Assembly: GCA_019095985.1 (NCBI GenBank)
Contig: CM032666.1
Location: forward strand, 4,851,216 to 4,915,215
Reading direction: 5' to 3'
Length of the DNA stretch: 64,000 nucleotides
Source of the DNA: Streblospio benedicti
Lineage: Eukaryota; Annelida; Polychaeta; Spionida; Spionidae
Positions 13,673 through 28,600 of the stretch are shown here, piece by piece (positions within the stretch are counted from its first letter, which is position 1; each line of letters starts with the position of its first letter). A model generated the notes under the pieces. It searched no databases, was not told the origin of the DNA, and saw only the letters and a list, made by a program, of their open reading frames with translations. The translations under genes were made by a program, and so were the position numbers.

Positions 13673-16600
13673 ATTGGACCGTTTGTTTCTGTTGCTGGAG
13701 ACGGGTTCCACACCTGTGGTGCGGAAGTCTGCTGCGGAACAGCTGGGAGAAGTGCAGAAACTCCATCCTCATGAGCTGCACAATCTGCTGACCAAGGTAG
13801 GAACTCTGAAACTTGCAATGCTCATGATAGAGCAAAGATATGCAAACAGTAAGCAATGCTTTAAGAACTTCAGAACATTTGCTACATCATTGAATCAAAT
13901 CTTTTTTAATGATTTAAACTTGCCTTTATAAAGAAGGTCAACGCTCTTGTTAATTAACATATTGCATGGCTCAAAGCTAACTTTTTTGCCTATTTGTCCA
14001 AAGAATATTTGGCTGTTACTTACAGCTAAAAGAATGCTATTAGGGAAAATTTGGTTGCTCCTTCGAGTTAAGAGAGCTGTTAGTCAGGTAAAAGGCACTT
14101 AAAAGACATTACAAGTGTAAGATGTGCTCGCCGGCAAACAAGCAGGTCACTGAACCACGTGCATCTATTTAAGTATTTAGTTCTCTTTGGGGCAACAAAT
14201 TAGGATTTGACACTTATTTTTGGCATTTTTACTTTGAATATAACACATGTGACCGCTCAAGTATGATGTTGTTTATTATTTTGGGTTAAAAACATTAAAT
14301 ATTTTATGTTATGGACGCTCGAAATAGTGAATATTTCTTGTAATAGGTGCACTCCTACCTGTGCCATTCAAGCTGGGAAACACGCATTGCCGCTGGTCAT
14401 GCAGTTCATGCTATCACAAAAAATGTGCCGCAATGGAACCCTGTACCTTGTTCTGCTGAGAAAGGTAATCACTGACTTTGTATCATTAGTAAAGTGCTAA
14501 AAATTGTAAATTTATTGAGTCACTTTATGATTCTTCAAAAAAATGTTTGAGTGATGAGAATCAAATGAAGAAAAAGAATCTTTTATTAAAGCACTTTTAC
14601 ATGAGCAAAATGTTTTATAAAGTGTATATGAAAAGGAATTTTATTGGAAGCTTCTTGGAGGTCCAGAAAATAATTTGGCTTTGCAAATTATGCATGCACA
14701 GGAAAAATGTACATGGTTTAATCAATACTGATAACAATCTGTTTTCTGTTATTAGATAAAAATGTACCTGCAATCAATCATATTCGAGTACATGTACATC
14801 AATGAAACTATCAGTTTGAAATGAAGTATCCATTAATTTCAATGAGAAATTGCCATCTGTTATCACTCGCATTGATGTACATGTAGTACTTGTTCAGCTC
14901 TGCGATATTTGTGCATTATATTAAAATATAAAATTTACAGGGAAGAAATAGCTTTGGGGACATTTTTATTGATAAATGTCTCGTGTTTTTGTGCTAAGAT
15001 TACTTTGATTAGATGGCTTGTTAAATTATAATTTCAAGTTACTATTTCGTAAACTAATTCTAAAGAAAAGGGTAAAGCAGAAGCCACTCATGCTTTTTAG
15101 AACCCTATGTCAAAAACAGAAAGGCAATGTTATTTTGTTTTCCAGCTGAGAGTGACAGCATCAGTGGCTGTGGGTGGCTGTCCGTGGAGAGGTTTGACAT
15201 AGAGAAGGTGTTAAAGCATGGCATGTCGCTGATGGGCTCAGAGGGCAGTGAATACGACCTTGATGAGGAAAACATGGGTGAGCTAGCCATACACTCAGAA
15301 TGTATAGGTCAGGACAGTCACTGTGAGCAATTAACCCATAGCCTATCCGCACTTTCAATAGTTTGACAGGAAAAAAAGGTCTACGACGATCGCCATTTTA
15401 AAAATTTAATGTCCAAGATAAAACTTTTTCCGTGGCCTTTATAAATTTGTATTTCTTAACAGAAATCGACATATGTATTTAGAAATGCATGATGTATCAG
15501 ATTTTTAAGATGTAGTAGGATTATTATGGATTTATTTCTCTAGAATACCTTCGAAACATCGAGCTGGTCCCGCCATTGATTCAAAAATCAAAATGACTGT
15601 CAAAATGTATATTTTATAAATTTGTATTTCTTAACAGAAATCGACATATGTATTTAGAAATGCATGATGTATCAGATTTTTAAGATGTAGTAGGATGATT
15701 ATGGATTTATTTCTCTAGAATACCTTCGAAACATCGAGCTGGTCCCACCATTGATTCAAAAATAAAAATGACTGTCAAAATGTATATTTTTTGGCACTTT
15801 CCGTCTTTGTACAATCATAATATGGCTCATGGATATCAAAAAATGCATTAAGAGAACAAAAATATATATGAGAATCGTCATAGTGTTGTTCCACATTGTC
15901 CTTCAAAGTGGTTACTCCCACATATTGTATTATAACTTTAAAACAACCCAACCCACGTATAAATTACATATTACGTAAGTGAATCCCCTAAAATTATCCC
16001 GTTTACATTGCGTTAACAATTGTGACACCTATGTCAAACATTTTATTTTCGTATTTTGGGGTCATTGAGACGTTACGTTGCTCCCAAACTTGGTTCTATG
16101 TCAATAACTAATAAAATGATTTCATAATTTTTATATGTCATGATATGTTGAGTGGTAACGTATATTTGATAAAAAAAATCTAATGATTATTGCGTGAGTT
16201 CACCTGAATGCGACCAGTGGGAGTAACATTTGGTTACTCCCAACCATATCCCGTTACCACCGCAATTTACACAAACTGTGACTGAAGAAAAGTTTTTGAG
16301 GGTGTGTTTGAGGTGTATATCATACGACTAGTTTAACAAAAATATGATGTCCAGTTACACCCACCATCTGGTAGACATGTGTTACTCCCATCAACTGGAC
16401 ATTTGGTTACTCCCACTTATACACATTCTGAAATACTAATATTTTTTTAACACTAATGGCTTTTTGAAAAGTATTTATCCTGGAATAAGAAATTTAATCC
16501 TTTTTGAAGTTCATTTTTAAAACATGACATTTTTAGAAGAGCAGAGATATTTCAAATGTCCTGTCACCCCCAGCCATGTCCTGTTACCACCACAATTTAC

Positions 16601-19600
16601 ACAAACAGAAATTAAGGTTTTGAGGGTGGGTTTGAGGTGTTTGAAGTTGTATAGCAGTTGTCTAGCCCCTTCTAGAAAATTATTAAGCTACAAACTACAA
16701 TGAAAAAAATTGGACATTTTGCAGAAAAGTTGGAGCAATACTGTGATGACTTTCATATAGTAAATCAGTAACACTTCAGTAAAGTGTACTGTGTAATAAA
16801 ACTGCCCATCTTGTTTGCAAATAATGCATTAATATTTGTTAAATATTTGTTTAATAATGCTCATCATGATAATAAAACGCAAAAATGACACATTGTTGGT
16901 TGAGATGTGTCAAAGTAAACACCATGTCAATTGGGATGTGTCAGAGTAAACACTATGTCAATTATCTGAGCTCGGTTCAGTTTTAGCATGTAAAAATAGA
17001 AACCGAATCATAGCCGTGACAACCCTAGTAACAATGCAAGACCTTGCGGCTGTTTTCTTTATGGCTATCTGCTAATGACATCTCCTTAGTCCTTAGGGTA
17101 TTTTGGCATCAATATATCGCCATTCATCGAGGTCTAGGAGATTATGACTTAAGCTGTACAGTTTGACTTTTTAAGCATGAGGTAAATGATATTGATAACA
17201 ATTGATAATTTCAAGTTTTCATGAATTTCAAGTTATCAGACATTTAGAATGTTAAGTATAGCAGCTCTGAAAAGATCAGAGTCGAGAATAAAAGTATCAT
17301 TTCTTTGTTTCCCTTTTGTTTTACAGGCCTCAAAAGGCTGTAAGCAAAAATACAAGAATTTTCACAATATTAGAGTACCTCCGGATGTATGCTTGTAAAG
17401 AAATTAGTTTTAATGATCCAACAATTTTTTGCCTATAACTATCAGGTTTAGAGCTAGATCAATTCTGATTTATAGATATCTGTAATCAGCTTGCAATCTC
17501 AAATCAGATGCATCAGGTAGTTGATGTCAGATTATAATAAATAAGAACATCAATAAGTTGCATTCACTTTAGGTCTAATTCATAATGTATACCTGACCTT
17601 AAATGATATTACAAAGTTCCTAGGACCTATTAGCAGCTAATGTGTGTCCATGCGCCGTTCTAGGACTGGATGAGCGTGAGCGGCTCACGAGGCAGAAGCA
17701 GCTCCTCAACAAGCGGCTGGGCCTTGACATGGCTCCTGGCCTTGGCGGCATTGTCAACTCTGACGACTTGTACCAGGAGGAAGATCTGCGTGTGGAGAGG
17801 CCCCCGGCTGGCACCCCGCCACCCTCCACACAGGTCAGTGCTATGGCCAGAAGGATGAATCGCTGTATTCAATCATAAAGGATCATTTTATGCAATTTTC
17901 TTTTTTTCTTTTTTTTTTTATAGAGAAAAAGGTGCAGATTACTTGGTGTTAGATAAATGTCCAGTGAAAGTCATTCTGTCCTTGTTTCTTGTATTTGTGA
18001 ACCATATATGTTAATCAAGTTCCTCGAACTATGTCCATTGTAAAATGTATTTTTAAAATATAAATTTATTTTTATGATAAAATTGTACACTTTTGATTTA
18101 CAAACGATGGAACCTTTTTCGATATCTGCTTCTGACTTTGTTTCCATTATCAAATTTACATTTAGGAGTAAAATGGAAGCTGTGAAAAAAAATGATTACA
18201 TGTGTTCAATGTATGCTTTTAACATGTGAAAATCAAAGTATTTAACATAATTGAATGACGTTTTTGTTTTCTTGTATCGACAGAGCAATGTGAAAGATTT
18301 GCTGCAGCGCCAGATTAGTGGTTCTGTAAGCCGTGAGAACATGAGTGCACGAGAGCGCAATCGTGCCAAGCGCAAGGCCAAGATTCTATCACGCCAGGTG
18401 TCTCGCGATGAGGCGTGGAATGGGTGAGTCATAGTAGACATGTTTTCAGGGACAATCAAATCACTCTGATACTTTTAAACACCTCTTGATCTAGCAAATT
18501 TGTAGAAAATAAATAACATTGTTGCGTAGAAGTGAAGTAGAAGATATTTTAGAAAGGTTTGATTTAGGGCTGTGATGGTTACGGTTTTGTTGGTACGGTT
18601 CGGTTATGATTTTTACATACAAAAACTGAACCGAGTTCGGATGATTGACACATGGTGTTTACTCTGCACCTTACCGTAACTATGTTTTATGAATTGCACA
18701 ATGTGTATACGTGCCTCCCGCGTCCATTGCTTTTCATGTTTTTCTCTAGCACATGAAAAATTAATGAATGGAGTGTTAAAAAACTTATATACACACATGA
18801 AATAACAAACACTTCTTATGTCAACAGGTTGAATTTGTACTGGATCATATTCAGAAGTCATTTTAATGCCTTACGTTTGCCATAAGCCATTTAATGTGTG
18901 ACATTAATGGAAATTTACAACTTCCATACTTCCAACATGTAACAATGATTTTGTAATTGTTTTAGGGCTTAGTATAATCTCATGATGAGCATTTGTAAAC
19001 ACGAGACATTAGGAAAGAGCATTAACATAATGTGGTGAAATAGTCAGCAAATATTACAATTTAATATGTCTGTAAACAATTTGGGCAGCAATGTCATGAT
19101 TGCTAAAGATATACGACATTTCGGTTAACAGACATTCCATTTTATAACAGTTACTCACTCAAAACCTACCCGACGTCAGTTGTTGGTCTAACCATCACAG
19201 CCCTAGTCTGAAAATTTAGGTTGAACATTACATTTTGAAATGAAACATTTGATACGACTTTTTGGTTACTAATGAAGTGTCTGATTCCAATTGTAAGTGC
19301 AAAGAAGCGCTCCAGAGGGAAAGAACATTGGTTATCTTTGTATGTATGGGTTTTTTCAATATTGTCTTTAAAAGGAATAGAAATTTCAATTAATAATATG
19401 TTTCCTTTTTCTTTATACAATATTTTATTTTTATTTTTTTTTTTTTTTATAGAAAAAGATCAGTTTATTTGAAGTACATAATTTAAGTATAACAAAGTCA
19501 CAATACTTATTAGATCATAAGATGAGTAGTAATCAACTCAAAATGATGGCAATAATTCAAAAGACAATTAATTATCGTTTTACTTTAGGAATGCATGCAA

Positions 19601-22600
19601 TGATTGTGTAATACAATTTTTAATGCCATAGCTTTTTAAGTAATTTACATGAAAGGAACAATTGTTATAGATGTTATTAAGAATTTGTGAAAGACTTTTT
19701 TTATTTTGACCATATTTAACGCTATTTCTATCCAACCACATCGGGCATTTTATTTTTCATTAATTACTCAGCTGAAAATCTATATTTAGAGCATTTTCCT
19801 TTTAATTTTACCTTTTTCCCAAACTAATTGTATTAAATCACTATGATAGAATAAATGGCACATATTTTCATCTTTATCATTGCTAATTTTGCTAAAACTG
19901 TTGGATTCGTTCATAATTTTAAACAACATTCTGTGTAAATGCCAGGTGTAAAGTATAAAAAATTTTTAAGTACATTTCATGTTTATTAAAACCAGACTTT
20001 TTACAGTCACTTTTAAAAAGAAATATTTTAGACCATGATTTTCTAAATTCTTGGTGTATTTTGGGAGCTTATGTGTTTCAATAATTTCTGTTAACCAATT
20101 GGACACATTTAAGATATAGTAGTGGGCCTTGTGGCTGTTATACAGACCATCAAAAACTGAAAGGTAATATTGACCTACCTGGGTAAAGTATTCCAGTTAC
20201 TTAATGGTTTCCTTAACATTTTGAGATCCACATTACTTTTTTTGTGTGTACTAGATTATCAAAATCTAGTGGTTGAACACTACCGTGTTCTAGTTTTAAA
20301 TTCAAAATAATTCTGGCTCTTTCCCCCCAAATGAAGTCAACATATAACTCCTCAGTTTTTTTTGTTAAGATCTTTCAGAATTTTATGGGGGTGCAGTTCA
20401 TTTGAATAGACCTGAAACTAGTGAGGAGTTGAGTTTTTCTTTTCCCCATATATTGATAGGTCCCTTTTTTCCATGACCGTGCATGTAATGTATTTTTAAA
20501 TTTAGTAACAATTTTAATCTAGATTTCCCCATAATTGATATTATAACAATCCTCTGCCAAAAGCCTTTACTTCATACACCCATTTTATTTTATTAAATAA
20601 AAGGCTTGTTTTTCTATAAATGTTTTTGTTTTTCTATAAATCCAAGTAAATACCTTTAGTTTTATGTATAAATTTAAACATATTATTTATGATTCAGAAA
20701 TCTACTTTTTAAACGCAGTTTCTGCTACGTTTAAAGGAACATTTGCTCTTTGACTGGTAAATGCACAGGTTTATTGCAGATGTTCAATAAACCTGTACAT
20801 GTGCTAGTCAAAGAGCAAATGTTTGTGAAACATAGAAGCTGTGTTGAAAAGTAAGTTTCTAAGTCACAAACAATATGTTTGTATTTATACATTATGAATC
20901 CAGAAACTGTTTCTGAAAGATACCCTAGATTTCCAACTTACAAGGTATGTCTGTGTTTATCTTTTGGATAAGGTGAAAGATATTTCCTTGAACAATTAGT
21001 GAATTCTATTAGCTATTGCAGGGCAATAAAATGGCAACCGGCAGCTCGCCATAGGCTCCAAGAAAATTTTGCATGCTCCTAGAAATTAAACTGTGGTCAC
21101 TGGGGTGTGTGTGTGTGCGCGTGCATGAGTGCACGCGCACTCTCGCTCTAGACTCATGCAAGCAGCAATATTGATTTTATAATATATTGTAGCAACTGCC
21201 AGCAGTTGGCCACAGTAACCCGGTACAGTCCTTACTATTCCTGTCATAGTTTAATTTACTGTTTACTTGTTTTTGTTATTGTTAACATTTACAGAAATAT
21301 TAACAAGAAATCAATATAATCAGTGACAAAAATTGGGAAGTAGCCCGAATCAGCCAGAAGGACCAGTATTTTGAAATCTTCACTGGCCCTTCTGACACAT
21401 TACTGGCCCTCCGAGCGTCGAAGATGCAAAGCATCGCTAGGGGGTCTGGGGGCATCCCCCTCCAGAAACTTATTGAATTTATTTAAAAGATTTATACAAC
21501 TGTCAACTGTCACCATAACCTAGTATTGGCATGGTGAAGGTAGACTAGATGAAGCTCTTCCATGTGGGAGTTGGGGTTCTGCAAAAATAGAACGCAAAAT
21601 TCTACCAAATTCTATGTTTGCCAGCCGGGCCATCATCTGAAAAACATTACTGGCCCTTCTAAGGTTGTACTAGCATCGGGCCGACGGGCTAGTGCCAAAT
21701 TTTATCACTGTATAATAAACTAACAAAACTAACATTAAGTGACATCATTTTCAACTACATAGACTGTATGCAAAGTGATTGAAAATATTGCATTTTATGC
21801 TTTTTATGTAGTTAATGAAATGGTGGCCACTTGCTTTCAGAATTGCTCCTAGAAATTCAGAGTTGGGAGCCAAATCCTGATTTCGTGCCCTGCATTGTCT
21901 TTTTTTACTAGTTTCTTGGTGGATTCTATTGTGGGAATTTCTACAGCTATTTTGAATTTGCATTCAGATTCGACTGCGGTGAAATTTTTCCTGCTCCAAA
22001 TCATTAGGGGGTATTGAAGTTGTACTGGTTGGTATGCCAAAACCGGCCTGTGATCAGAGTGAACACCAGCAAGTGTAGATTTTAATTTCATAGAACTTAT
22101 CATGATGATGTAACCGCTGTCAAACAATATCTGTCCCCCCCCCCCACATAAAACAAAATCTTAGGCCACCTTTGTTTGTACATATTTGGCACGTCTGTCT
22201 TCAGAGATAACAGCAACAGTGGCGCTGTGGGTGGGGAGCCGAGCTTCAAGCTGCGCAAGACGTCGAGCACGGTGGTTGATCAGGCCTCTGCCGGGGAGAA
22301 GGTGGTTGTGGACAGTGCGCCTGACAACACGCTCAATGTTGATGAGGTGACACAGCTATTAATGTACATAGATTGATTTTTGTTGTTGTTGTAAATAATC
22401 ACAATGGGATCATTCAGAAATGCGTCACATGGATTTTTGGCTTTATTTACATTGATTTAACTGTTAACTGTGCCGTTGTATGAATACTTTGGAATATTTA
22501 TGTATATAATTTTACAAATGTATTTAGGATATAAAGCAGACATGGCAATGTGATATCAATTAGTAGACATATCACAACTCACTTAACACATCAGAAAGTA

Positions 22601-25600
22601 AGTTCAAATACTGTCAAATAACTGTAACTTTTTTTCTTGCTTTGATAGGTGGTGTTTTTGGCATTATCTTTTACTCAAAGTCAGAAAAACTTTTTAGGTC
22701 AGGGATGAAAATGAGGCTCGGGCAGAAACCGGAAAGAAACATAGTATTTTGTTTGGCCTTATGTGTATAATCTACAAAAGTATGCGTTTCCAACCATATT
22801 AATTATAAAAATTTAGTAGCATATCTTATTACTAAACTTTGAGGGTAAAAAATATGCATTGTGTTGTTGATGGATTTGAAAGGTGTAACAAGATGCTTAG
22901 TCTTGCCCACAGGGGCAAATTATAGACTAACATAAATAGACAAAACCGGGTGAGTTATTAAGATGACTTATTTTATCTGGTGAGTTCTTGTGGTGTATCA
23001 ATTCAAACTGGGGGGGGGGGGGGGGCTGTTACATGAGAGTGCAGTAACTACTTAGTTCTTAAGGACATTTAAGAAAAAGAGGGGGGAGGGCTGTTACACA
23101 AGGGTGTGCACTTGGATGGTCATATACGGTATATCCAGTGTTCAAATATCTCATGGCTTAAAATGCCTGTTACAACTAGAACAAGTTTGCCGAGTTTACA
23201 TTACCGGTATAAGCAATACGCGTTTTTTTTTTACCCTTGAAGATGCTCATACTTTTCATATGGCTGAACCCAAATTTTCCTCAACGTCTGATTGCCTGAG
23301 ATTCTGAATAATCTTCCGTCTTAAAAGTAGGCTTTGTATGAGGGGTTATTTCCAATAACTTGTGAATTGAATGATAAACCCCAACTCTATGAGGATGTGT
23401 TTGCTGCAGTTGTCGGAGTGGCCGTTCACGTCATTTTGTGAGCAGCTCGAGGCCGATCTGTTCCACCCGTCGTGGGAGCGTCGTCACGGTGCCGCGACCG
23501 GGCTCAGGGAGGTCGTCAGACTGCACGGCGCCGGCGCTGGGAAATCACCAGACAGCACGGCACCGCAGGTCAGTGCATGTGATAATTGATGCTATGGATA
23601 CCATGTATATGGGTGAAACGGTATGTAAATTGTATGATGTTTTTAAGGATATGAACATTTGGGATGTATTTCATTCTTTAAAACCTTATTGCCATTGTGA
23701 TTTCATCCAAACAATGAGATTTCTTTGCTGCTAGTTAGAGCTGCTAAATGGTAATTACCGGTGCATTACTTAAGCAAGGCTATGGAACAATTAACACCTA
23801 ATAAAGTGATTATGATTATCCTCGTAAACAAGAGATGAATGACTTCCATGGTTACCAAGGATGTTTTTCTTTCAGTAGGTGCTCTACCGTTGTTAATGAT
23901 GCTAATGAATTTGCATTTTAGATGTCCGAGGCCAACCGGAGGTGGACAGAGGACCTGTGTTTACGCCTCATCTGTGTCCTCGCACTTGACCGCTTCGGTG
24001 ACTTCGTCTCAGATGAGGTGAGCTGCATCATAATGAATAATCAACATTGGTACTGGCTGAATGCAAATTTACTAGTTAGTTTCACGAGTTTCAAGTGTAG
24101 GCTTGTGGAATGAGCTACGATTATCAGTTGATTGGTTTACCAAAGGATGGGATAAATTGAAAAAAATATGGATTTAAAGTATCAGATATATTGGCCAGCT
24201 AAAACTTACAGCACTAGCTCGTTCTTACTAGGGCTCTTCCACGTCTGAAAATGCAATGACATACAGTTAAACCTCCAATTAAGACCACCTCTCAAAGGAA
24301 ACCACCACTATATTAAGACCGTTTCTTGCAGTCCCAAACTTACCATAAAAAGACCATCATGAACTTCCGTGAAGAAACCGTCTCTGTAATGAATTTTAGG
24401 CCAGTCCCCCTGACGGTATAGTACTGATTAGGAATAGAGGACAGCGAATTTAGCCGAATATTGCAAATTCTAAATGAATGAGTGAATAGAAGCGAACGAA
24501 TTCATGAAAGGCAAATGGTAAATTCTCATTTTACTCACCTTACTACACATTGGCAATAATACCGGAAAGTCAAGAATTACACAAATGAAAAAGAACTCTG
24601 AACTTCTGAAAATTCGCAATGTGCGTAAATTCTGATTATAATTGGAATGCTGTCATGACCTTATATATAAACAAATTCTGAGAAAAGAAAGAATTATGCG
24701 AAATTCGAGAATGACGTTCATAGTCAATTCTGTAAATAATAACAAAATTTTTTTTATAGAATAATGAAAACAGAATACAGGGAAATAGAATTTTGGGAAA
24801 GGAGAATTTAGAGAATATTCCCTGTCCCTAATTCCCCATGAGTACTGTATTAATAAAGACGTGGTTCAGTAATCATGTTAATATGTATAGTCTTTCTTTT
24901 TACCATGCAATACATGAAAAATGCTAAAATTTTAAATGTTTTATTCATTTGAAACCAGGTTTCAAATAGAGAATAAAACATTTTAAAACTTTAGGTTTTT
25001 TCGTGTATTGCATGGTAAGAAGAAAGACTACTTATTAACATGAGACCACATGCAGTGTACCGTATAAACTCGATATTGGATGGTTCAGTAACCATTTTCT
25101 CTCTTCCTCCCTCGAACCCAGGTTGTGGCGCCTGTGCGTGAGTCGTGTGCGCAGGCACTGGGCATGGCGGCGCAGCAGCTGCCTGCGTCCTCGGTCCAGG
25201 CCGTGGTGCAGGTGCTTGGGCAGCTACAGGGCCCGCGCCAGTGGTGCGTGCGTCACGGAGGGCTGCTGGGACTCAAGTACATACTGGCTGTCAGGCAGGT
25301 GGGTATCTCAACGTCCATGTATGCAAACCCCTAAATATTCGTGGAAGTTGGTCATAAAATCCAACCGATCATAAGGCCCACTGATGAAATGTTCAGCGAC
25401 GTTAAGCTAATAAATAACAACGTGATTTTGATTTCTTGGCACATTCGGCAGACTCTTAGATTAAAGAATTAATGAATTTGAAGGGTTTTTTACATGATTG
25501 TGTGGATTTGCATTGGAATTGCAATGGTCTAGAAGTGGTGGCCCGTTATGGATGATTGTATAGTGTATATAGTACATATCAAATATTGTAAAATGCTGTT

Positions 25601-28600
25601 GTTTATTGTTGTGTAAGTTGTTTTCTTGTTTTCCAAACAAAAGTAAGAAGTTTATTGTCCAAAAGTTAAATCTCAACACAACAGTATCCTTTTCAAAAAT
25701 TCTATTCAAAAATAGACCCCTGTGAAATTCCATAAAGAGACCATCACTATGAGACCCCTTAAAGACAGTCCGATGGGTGGTGTTCATAAAGACGGATTAT
25801 TGTGTGTTGTGTTGTAGGACCTGTCATCAGTACTGCTGACCAATCAGCTGCCTGCGATTGTACGTGGTCTTGAGGACCAATCAGATGATGTACGAGGCGT
25901 TGCCGCTGCATCTCTTGTCCCCGTCACAGACACAATCGTTACTGCACTACCTGAGCAGGTGAGTAGGAGGCGAGGCTTATTGATTGAAATATGTATGATC
26001 GAATGTAGGTTAGTGACAGTAGGTAGATTCATAATAATAGTAATAGTTTACCATTCTCTACTGTTTATATTTGTGAAACTTATGACATTTCGCCATGGTG
26101 TACTACATGGCTTCTTCAGATGTTGTGTAAGTATCAGCCTCGTTGTGATATCAGCCTGTACACCATCCTCCTAAGTTTCACAAATATAAACAGTAGAGAA
26201 TGGTAAACTAATACTATTATTATGAAATATGTATGTTATTACTACTTCCGTTTGGGTTTTCTCAATGTGGAGAAATTCGATTCTTCTCGAGGAAGTTGTT
26301 TATTGGTAAAATTTATATATGTGTTTTCCCAATGCTTGCTTGGATATATAATATATATTTTTTTTTTATAGTAGAGAATGGTAAACTATTTTTAGACCCT
26401 TGAAATTCATAGACCATCAACTATTACTACTTAAATATAGTTTTGGGATGTTTTTTTCTCAGCTATTCTACCATCATCCCAGAAGCTTGTTTAAGTTCGT
26501 GGTCTTGAGATATGGTTTCTTCAGCTAGCTGACTAAACCTTATTCTTTCATGAAATAAAAAAGATTGTGTGAAAGAAAAAAAAAAAATATAGGTGTAAAA
26601 TTTGACTAGAACATTAGTTGTTTCTTTCATGAAGCATTGCATCTTTCTTTGCAAAGAACTTAGACGATATAGAATTTAGGAACGAGTATTTTCTGCAAAA
26701 TTTCCAGCTGTGCCCATGATTACAACACATTCCGTCCTTATTCTGACAACCAGTTTTCTCACTGTGTCCAGAAATCATTCTCCGAAGTTGGAGATCATTC
26801 ATTTTTTGTTCTATTTAATGACATCATGTGAGGAAACTATGCACTGTGATGAGTATTTAGTGTATGAGGTACAGCTTGTGGAAAACTGCAAATCACTATT
26901 GGCCAATGCATGACTTTGAGTTGCTTGTTTAAATAAATTTTTTCTGAAGCCAACAACTTAGCGTTGTTGGAATGTTTCATTTTTTACCAGTTTGACACAT
27001 TTATGTCTTCTCAAATTTTTTTATTCCAACACATGTTTATATTCTTTTTATTTATTTTATTTTTTTTTAAATATTTTCAGAATTAAGTATTGTTATTTTC
27101 ATTTTTCTGCTACTGAAATTCACTTGAGCAAGACAATGCAGCAATTGTAGATTTGTTTTGAAATATGCAAGACCCTTTTTTGAAATCATTAATTTTTATA
27201 GAATACTTATTGGAATAAGCTTCTGCATTTTTGGATTGTGATTATACATGTATGAATGACTAGTCAACAGTTTTAAGAAAACCATGTTTATAATGAACGC
27301 TCTGAATCAATTTATGTTCATAATGAAAAGCAATCTCTCAACATTAAAAGCAATCAACATAATGTGGGTTTGATTCCTGGTCGAGACTGATGTTGGGTGT
27401 TGAGCAAACCTACCTCAAACAGGCTGTACACTGCTCCATGATACCTACATGTTAAATAGGTACAGGTCAGGCAAGCCAATGCTAATGTGAGTGATAAGCA
27501 CGCCTGTGCTACGGTAGCGATGTGGTGTATGCTCCCAGGGAGTTGAGAAAGATATAGTGTAACGAGGATGCCAATGACCTGGTGTAGATGTAAAGTCCCT
27601 AGAGCACGACAAACTGTGAATTGCGACTCTAAATAAGCACATTTACATATTGTTGGGAATGGTCAAGCCTAAAGCAACTATTTCTTTTAAGTAAGAAATT
27701 GAACAAAACATTGGTCATTTTTATTTGTGGCCATAGGCGTTTTCTTTACGCCACTGCTATTAAACCTTGTAATGATCAAATAGCAATACAAAACTTAGCT
27801 TTAACAGAAACATGGTGGCAAGCTAATAAAATGTAAGTTTTTGAGTTACAAACGCTGTAGTACTGACTGTTATGAATGAAAAAAGCTTCTGTTGCATCAG
27901 CAATTTATTGACTTTCTTCTTGCTTCGGCTGAAGTTATGTGTTATCTATTGGTTATGCTTCAATTAAGCATTTTACGGTGGTTCCCAGTAATAAAAGCAA
28001 TTTTTGTAATTTCATGACAATGTGAGCCATTTTGACGTACAACCTCTATTATCCGAATATCTATCATCCGAATTTTCCAATTATCCGAATGCTCTGGGAA
28101 AATCCCGATTTTCAGCAGCATAAGCTTCGTAATTTCGCATTTTCTACTCACATCATCACAAAATCTACTTGGTTCAGTCAACTACGTATCCGAATCGCAT
28201 TCATAGACTTACATATCCTGGTTCCAGTTTGGTATTCAATCTATGATTACATCAAGCACATTATAAATGCAATACATAAACATATTTGTTTCAATTAAAG
28301 CATCTAAAACTTTACAAACACGTGTGATTGTTTATGTGCAATATTAAAGTTCAGTACAGCAGATGAAAAACCGTTAGTCAACGAGGTCTCAGACGCCCGA
28401 CTAGAAACAGGCATCAAAGGCGGTCCCGGCCTTTGAAGTGTTAGAACATTTTAATTGACTTGTTGTGGCAACAGTTATTTTCACAACAACTTGGTTGAGG
28501 AGTTGTTGGTGGAATTGTGTTGTGGCAACACTTAAACAATAATTTCAAAGACTTTCATGAAAAGATGTGTTGTACCAAGCAATGTTGTAAGACGTTTGAT

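Noticed and set aside
21849-22127. 92-codon minus-strand frame with a SDHRP-like motif
   Set aside because: SDHxP can suggest a LINE endonuclease, but nothing else supports it and the frame overlaps a MITE end.
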